Below, piece after piece: positions 59,796 through 64,000 of a stretch of DNA of 64,000 nucleotides. This stretch comes from SYFY01 sp043719475. GTDB taxonomy: Bacteria; Pseudomonadota; Gammaproteobacteria; Pseudomonadales; Azotimanducaceae. Below the pieces are notes generated by a model. That model made no database searches. It had not been told where the DNA came from and worked only from the letters and a program-made list of their open reading frames with translations. Both the position numbers and the translations under genes were made by a program. Position 1 is the first letter of the stretch. Each line of letters starts with the position of its first letter. The stretch covers positions 16,078-80,077 of the forward strand of contig JAYSTS010000238.1 in NCBI GenBank assembly GCA_043719475.1, given 5' to 3'.

Positions 59796-60515
59796 ATGCA
59801 GTCAAAGCGGCCAAGCGGCCGATTACCTTCTGAAATGCGTCAGGTATCACTAGTACGCGGGTTCACTAAACATGCAGGCGGTTCAGTGCTGGCGTCATTT
59901 GGCGACACGCGGGTGCTCTGCACTGCCTGTATAGAAAACGGAGTGCCGCCTTTCCTGCGTGGCTCCGGCAAGGGCTGGCTTACAGCGGAGTACGGGATGC
60001 TGCCAGGCTCGACGCACACTCGATCCGATCGAGAGGCCGCACGAGGCAAGCAGGGAGGGCGTACTCTGGAGATTCAGCGCCTGATCGGGCGAAGTTTGCG
60101 TACGGCCGTTGATCTCGACAAGCTCGGTGAGCGTACCGTCAAGATCGATTGTGATGTACTGCAGGCCGATGGGGGAACCCGGACTGCGGCCATAACAGGT
60201 GCTGCGGTTGCTGTGTTTGACGCTTTGTCAAAGGCGTCGCTTCAGCACGCGTTCATGCAATTCGTGGCATCTGTCTCAGTGGGGATCTTCGCCGGTGAGC
60301 CGGTGCTCGATCTCGACTATTCGGAGGACAGTCGTGCAGGTTCGGACATGAACATTGTGATGCTCGAGTCAGGTGGTCTGGTAGAGGTGCAGGGAACCGC
60401 CGAAGGAGCTACGTTCACGCGGGCGGAGTTGAATCGATTGCTGGATTTGGCTGAACATGGCATCCAGGGACTGATCGCCAACCAGCGCGCCGCCGTCACA
60501 GGGAGACTTGGGTGA
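59796..60515 (+). CDS. rph: ribonuclease PH
   Basis: Phosphorolytic 3'-5' exoribonuclease that trims tRNA 3' ends. The full 239 residues are present: VLASFGDTRVLCTACIENGVPPFLRGSGKGWLTAEYGMLPGSTHTR, with the phosphate-binding GGRTLEIQRLIGRSLR and DCDVLQADGGTRTAAITGA. The C terminus is intact, unlike the frameshifted rph of E. coli K-12. It overlaps pyrE in a GTGA, so pyrE needs rph translation. Confidence 0.97.
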   Translation: MQSKRPSGRLPSEMRQVSLVRGFTKHAGGSVLASFGDTRVLCTACIENGVPPFLRGSGKGWLTAEYGMLPGSTHTRSDREAARGKQGGRTLEIQRLIGRSLRTAVDLDKLGERTVKIDCDVLQADGGTRTAAITGAAVAVFDALSKASLQHAFMQFVASVSVGIFAGEPVLDLDYSEDSRAGSDMNIVMLESGGLVEVQGTAEGATFTRAELNRLLDLAEHGIQGLIANQRAAVTGRLG

Positions 60516-61183
60516 GTCAATTGCCGGTCTGGAAGCATGATTTCATCGACCTGATGGTGCGTGAAGGCGTGCTTCGCTTTGGCAAGTTCACTCTCAAGAG
60601 TGGACGACAAAGTCCTTTTTTCTTCAATCTTGGCGCGATATCGTCAGGGCTTGCGCTGCGTCAGCTCGGAGAGAGTTACGCCCGCGCGTTCGAGTCAGAG
60701 GCTCTGCAGTGCGATGTTCTGTTTGGACCGGCCTACAAGGGAATACCCATTGCCACGGCGATGGCCATTGCACTGACCAATGCCGACTATCAGCGGGATA
60801 TCCCGGTTGCGTTTAATCGGAAGGAGCGAAAAGAGCATGGCGAAGGCGGACAACTGATCGGCGCGCCACTCCGGGGCAATGTACTGATCGTCGACGACGT
60901 CGTGACGGATGGAACAGCAAAGCTGGAATCCAAGGCCCTGATTGAGGCGGCTGGCGCGCGAGTGTCCGGAGTGCTCATCGCTCTGGATCGGCAGGAGCGC
61001 GTGGAGGGTCGGCGGGAATCGGCCTCGCAGGCGTTGGCACTGGATCACGGCCTGCGTGTGACCAGCATCGTGAATATCAGGGATGTGATCGACTACTTGG
61101 GCACAACTACCCGCACAATTGAAAACCAGGAAGAACTGCGAAGCTCTATCATCGCCTATCGTCTAATGCACTGTGTGACGTGA
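60512..61183 (+). CDS. pyrE: orotate phosphoribosyltransferase
   Basis: Joins orotate to PRPP in UMP synthesis. The 223-residue enzyme shows LRFGKFTLKSGRQSPFFFNLG, FGPAYKGIPIA, FNRKERKEHGEGG (the mobile catalytic loop with its lysines) and the PRPP-binding VLIVDDVVTDGTA. GTG start overlapping rph. A coupled DUF4124 gene follows in a second GTGA. The C-terminal tail after RDVIDYLG is slightly longer than in the E. coli enzyme. Confidence 0.97.
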   Translation: MSQLPVWKHDFIDLMVREGVLRFGKFTLKSGRQSPFFFNLGAISSGLALRQLGESYARAFESEALQCDVLFGPAYKGIPIATAMAIALTNADYQRDIPVAFNRKERKEHGEGGQLIGAPLRGNVLIVDDVVTDGTAKLESKALIEAAGARVSGVLIALDRQERVEGRRESASQALALDHGLRVTSIVNIRDVIDYLGTTTRTIENQEELRSSIIAYRLMHCVT

Positions 61184-61842
61184 GAACGGACATGAGCGTG
61201 AGAGGCATAACCAAGAATAGATCGCACAGCGCACGCTATCGAGCGGGCCTTGGACGGTGGATGAGTGCTTCGCTAGTCACAGTGGTTCTGTTCACGGCAT
61301 GGAGTGCGCAAGCAGCAGGCCGACTTTATCGGTTTGTGAACTCCCAGGGCAAAGTGGAGATCGCCAATTCAATTCCCAACGACCGCGTGCCGCTTGGATA
61401 CGATGTTCTAGACGCTTCCGGACGAATGATTTTGCGCATCGCGCCTCAGCTGACGCCTGCGCAGATCAAACAGAAACGACAAAAAGAAGCGGAACAGCGA
61501 GCTTGTCGGGAAGGCCATTTACGTGTGACGGCCATGTACCAAACGGAAGCTGATATTGATCGGTTCAAAGGACAGGCGGTCGAAGCGCTGCAGACTGCGA
61601 TAGCCAACGACCAGGCCAATCTGCTCGTAGTGCGCGGACAACACGCCGAACTCCTGGCTCAGGCAGCTCGCGCCGAACGAAGCGGAAGTACATTGTCAGC
61701 GATTCTGGTTCAGAACATTGATCGAGCGAAAGGACAGATCAAGTTGCTCGAGAAGAGCATCCGTGATCGACAGATGGAACATGATCAGATCGATCACAAA
61801 TTCCACAAGGAACGTGAAATCCTCAGGCGAGGTCCTTGCTGA
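61180..61842 (+). CDS. DUF4124-like exported coiled-coil protein
   Basis: Unknown function, 220 residues. A basic N terminus and a hydrophobic signal (LVTVVLFTAWSAQAAG, cleavage likely after AQA) lead to a short DUF4124-like domain (GRLYRFVNSQGKVEIANSIPNDRVPLGYDVLDASG). Then comes a long charged helical region, likely a coiled coil (about 85-215). The start is the GTG overlapping pyrE, or the ATG four codons later. It reaches 20 bases into the convergent slmA. A similar gene follows pyrE in related bacteria. Confidence 0.83.
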   Translation: MRTDMSVRGITKNRSHSARYRAGLGRWMSASLVTVVLFTAWSAQAAGRLYRFVNSQGKVEIANSIPNDRVPLGYDVLDASGRMILRIAPQLTPAQIKQKRQKEAEQRACREGHLRVTAMYQTEADIDRFKGQAVEALQTAIANDQANLLVVRGQHAELLAQAARAERSGSTLSAILVQNIDRAKGQIKLLEKSIRDRQMEHDQIDHKFHKEREILRRGPC

Positions 61843-62452
61843 AAACTGCCGCTCCTAGTAATCGCCATTGTTCATGCCATCCCACGGTGGGCAGAGACTT
61901 GAATTCACTTCGCACAAACTGATTGATCCGCCCTTCAACAGCTGCAAGCAGCAGATTGGCACCAATATTCGCGGGTGTCGGCGGAGGTGACTTGCGGGAT
62001 TCCTGATCGGCACGTACAACCTGACGCAAGTGAGTTTCCAGACGTTCGAAAACTTGTCGCATCCGCATTCGAAGTCGTTCTGTTTCACCCTGCAGCGCGT
62101 CGCCTACGAGAAGGCGTGCAAAGCCTGGGTTCCGCTCAGCGAACGTCAGGATGAGCGACAGAATGGCCGCGCACTGATCGACCGGAGCAAGTTCCGCAGT
62201 ACCATCGGGGGCGGCGCTGTCCGCATTGCGCTGGATTCGGTTGATGCGACTGAACAGGCTCTCTTCGATGAACTCGATGAGTCCCTCAAACATCTTTGCC
62301 TTGCTGGGGAAATGCCGATAGAGCGCAGCTTCGGAAACGCCAACATGCTTTGCCAGATTCGCTGTCGTGATACGCGCACCTGGATTGTCCTGCAACATCG
62401 AAGCAAGCGATTCAAGAATCTGTTGCTTTCGAGTTGAGCGTTCTCTGGGCAT
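61823..62452 (-). CDS. slmA: nucleoid occlusion factor SlmA
   Basis: TetR-type DNA-binding protein that stops FtsZ rings from forming over the chromosome. In 209 residues the helix-turn-helix is TTANLAKHVGVSEAALYRHFPSKAKMFEGLIEFIE, matching SlmA beyond the general TetR pattern. The order slmA-argB-algC opposite pyrE is conserved and supports this call over a generic TetR regulator. It lies 9 bases after argB and overlaps the DUF4124 gene at its 3' end. Confidence 0.92.
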   Translation of the reverse strand: MPRERSTRKQQILESLASMLQDNPGARITTANLAKHVGVSEAALYRHFPSKAKMFEGLIEFIEESLFSRINRIQRNADSAAPDGTAELAPVDQCAAILSLILTFAERNPGFARLLVGDALQGETERLRMRMRQVFERLETHLRQVVRADQESRKSPPPTPANIGANLLLAAVEGRINQFVRSEFKSLPTVGWHEQWRLLGAAVFSKDLA

Positions 62453-62461
62453 GACTCTGGC

Positions 62462-63346
62462 TCAGCTGATCTTGGTACCGACACCGCTGTCGGTAAAGAG
62501 TTCAAGGAGCAAGGCGTGTGAGACGGTGCCATCGACGATCTGCACGCTGCCAACACCGCCCGACAAGGCGTCCAACGCACACTCGACCTTTGGCAACATC
62601 CCGGAACCGATCGTGCCATCAGCGATCAAGCGCTCGACCTGCGAACGAGACAGCTCGCTGATGGTCTGCTTGTTGGCATCCAGCACACCTGGCGTATTGG
62701 TGAGCAGAATCAGCTTTTCCGCCCCCAGATATTCGGCAACCTTTCCGGCCACTGTGTCGGCATTGATGTTGTAGGACTCGCCATCAGCACCGACGCCGAT
62801 CGGCGCGATGACCGGAATGAAACCAGAGCGCATCAAGGTGGTCAGAACGTCAGTCTGGATGTTGACGATTTCGCCAACATGCCCGATATCGATGATCTCT
62901 GGCGCTTCCATATCCGCAGTTCGGCGTTCGAGCATGAACTTCCTGGCCTGGATCAGGTTGCCATCCTTGCCGGTGACCCCAACCGCCCGCCCACCTTGAT
63001 GATTGAGGAGCGAGACGATCTCCTGGTTGACGAGGCCACCCAGCACCATCTGCACAACATCCATGGTCTGTTCATCGGTTACGCGGAGTCCATCCACAAA
63101 CCTTGATTCGATTCCCAGACGCTTCAACATGTCTCCGATCTGGGGGCCGCCGCCGTGCACGATGACAGGATTCAACCCGACCAGCTTCAGCAGTACGACG
63201 TCCTGCGCAAACTCGATCGAAAGCTTGTCCTCGATCATTGCGTTGCCGCCGTATTTGACGACCAACGTCGAGCCCTGGAAGCGACGAATGTACGGAAGTG
63301 CTTCAACCAGGACGCGTGCGGTGTTGTGAATGGTGTTGGTATCCAT
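62462..63346 (-). CDS. argB: acetylglutamate kinase
   Basis: Phosphorylates N-acetylglutamate in arginine synthesis. The 294 residues show LVVKYGGNAM (28-37), VIVHGGGPQIG (about 62-72), GLRVTDEQTMDVVQMVLGG and VGVTGKDGNLIQARK, and the nucleotide-site region GGMLPKVE appears as GSGMLPKVECALDAL. The N-terminal helix before the first strand (ARVLVEALPYIRRFQG) is the form seen in arginine-inhibited hexameric enzymes. Three bases after algC. Confidence 0.97.
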   Translation of the reverse strand: MDTNTIHNTARVLVEALPYIRRFQGSTLVVKYGGNAMIEDKLSIEFAQDVVLLKLVGLNPVIVHGGGPQIGDMLKRLGIESRFVDGLRVTDEQTMDVVQMVLGGLVNQEIVSLLNHQGGRAVGVTGKDGNLIQARKFMLERRTADMEAPEIIDIGHVGEIVNIQTDVLTTLMRSGFIPVIAPIGVGADGESYNINADTVAGKVAEYLGAEKLILLTNTPGVLDANKQTISELSRSQVERLIADGTIGSGMLPKVECALDALSGGVGSVQIVDGTVSHALLLELFTDSGVGTKIS

Positions 63347-63349
63347 GGA

Positions 63350-64000
63350 TTATCCGATCTTCAATGCGGGGTCGATGGCGGTCAGTTGTTTCTGGAAAAT
63401 CATCTGAATGCGCTGCAGGGCAGACTGGCCGTCGGCTTCGAATCGTAGCGACAAAACCGGACTGGTGTTTGATGGACGGATCAAGCCCCAGCCATCGGCA
63501 TAGTCAACGCGCAACCCGTCTATCGTCGTAATCGTACCGTCGCCAAAATTCGCTTCGGAGCGCAATCGATCCATGATCTGGAACTTGGCGCGGTCAGTGG
63601 TGTTGATCTTGATCTCGGGGGTTGAGAAGGTTACCGGGAACTGAGCGAACAATTCGTCGACAGTGCGGCTCTCTGCGCTAACGATTTCCAGGAGGCGCGC
63701 GGCAGAATAGAGTGCGTCATCAAATCCATACCAGCGTTCGCCGAAACAGATGTGGCCGGAGAATTCGCCGGCAAGGAGTGCGCCCGTTTCCTTGATTTTC
63801 GCTTTCATGTGCGAGTGACCGGTCTTCCACATGATTGGTCGACCACCGTACTCGCTGATCAAGGTGTTCAAATGCCGCGAGCACTTGACGTCATAGATGA
63901 TATCCGCGCCTGGATTGCGTCCGACGATGTCCTGACTAAACAGCATCATCAGCTTGTCGGGCCAGATGATCTCGCCACGATTCGTGACCACACCCAGGCG
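63350..64000 (-). CDS. algC: phosphomannomutase/phosphoglucomutase, C-terminal part (cut by window edge)
   Basis: Interconverts hexose 1- and 6-phosphates for LPS and exopolysaccharide precursors. The 216 C-terminal residues present begin RLGVVTNRGEIIWPD, just past the metal-binding DGDADR motif that lies outside the window. Domain 3 has the sugar-recognition stretch GEFSGHICFGERWYGFDDALYSAARLLEI, and domain 4 the phosphate-binding RPSNTSPVLSLRFEA. The AlgC type is inferred from this motif set and the argB-slmA linkage. It leads the visible algC-argB-slmA run. Confidence 0.93.
   Translation of the reverse strand, partial: RLGVVTNRGEIIWPDKLMMLFSQDIVGRNPGADIIYDVKCSRHLNTLISEYGGRPIMWKTGHSHMKAKIKETGALLAGEFSGHICFGERWYGFDDALYSAARLLEIVSAESRTVDELFAQFPVTFSTPEIKINTTDRAKFQIMDRLRSEANFGDGTITTIDGLRVDYADGWGLIRPSNTSPVLSLRFEADGQSALQRIQMIFQKQLTAIDPALKIG

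Noticed and set aside
1..64000. CRISPR arrays, insertion sequences, tRNA and rRNA genes, prophage or defence genes
   Set aside because: I looked for repeated spacers, terminal repeats with transposase-like proteins, and cloverleaf or rRNA sequences and saw none; apart from oriC no gap is long enough for such elements.

Overview
The window is a chromosomal origin region of a gammaproteobacterium. It holds 66 protein-coding genes, almost all housekeeping, packed with very short gaps. The replication origin lies near position 28,300, between dnaA and rpmH, with the classic block dnaA-dnaN-recF-gyrB on one side and rpmH-rnpA-yidD-yidC-mnmE-mnmG-rsmG-parA-parB-atpIBEFHAGDC-glmU-glmS on the other. 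The gene order on both arms (gmhB, tag, lpxL-like, trk, rsmB-fmt-def-LysM-dprA-aroE; the cytochrome oxidase cluster; polA-thrB; recG-ridA-spoT-rpoZ-gmk-yicC-rph-pyrE-slmA-argB-algC; ubiA-rubredoxin) is, from memory, very close to that of Pseudomonas. I therefore infer a relative of Pseudomonadales/Cellvibrionales, probably an aerobe with an aa3-type oxidase. Genus cannot be told from this window. No rRNA, tRNA, CRISPR array, insertion sequence, prophage or defence island was seen.

Left arm (1-27,800). A truncated polA is followed by a DUF2782 protein and homoserine kinase. A minus-strand cytochrome c oxidase locus runs coxB-coxA-cox11-coxC and then surf1-(Sco-like CxxxC protein)-ctaA-ctaB-sco1. 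A small DUF2909 gene on the opposite strand separates the two halves. Next come DUF2387 and aroE, dprA and a LysM protein on the minus strand, then def-fmt-rsmB-trkA-trkH on the plus strand. After these lie an LpxL-type acyltransferase, tag, gmhB and the gyrB-recF-dnaN-dnaA block.

Origin (27,792-28,571). This is the only gap over 300 bases. It holds a perfect DnaA box, weaker boxes, an AT-rich stretch and the rpmH promoter. Two parS sites, one perfect and one with a single mismatch, lie inside recF. ParA and ParB, which would act on them, are encoded on the other arm.

Right arm (28,572-64,000). Everything from rpmH to an enoyl-CoA hydratase gene at 50.4 kb is on the plus strand, the leading strand of this arm. 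It covers translation, membrane insertion, tRNA modification, chromosome partition, the F1Fo ATP synthase, UDP-GlcNAc precursor synthesis and UvrD. From ubiA to yicC the genes are on the minus strand (except rubredoxin), including the likely operon yicC-gmk-rpoZ-spoT-ridA-recG-HDOD. rph-pyrE-DUF4124 then faces slmA-argB-algC, and algC runs off the end.

The most distinctive features are a dense use of 4-base NTGA stop/start overlaps, with TTG as often as ATG as the restart codon; the parS pair embedded in recF; an atpI whose 5' end looks frameshifted; the absence of glyQ/glyS between tag and gmhB; and several hairpins and short tandem repeats at gene boundaries. I found no convincing previously undescribed multi-gene system.
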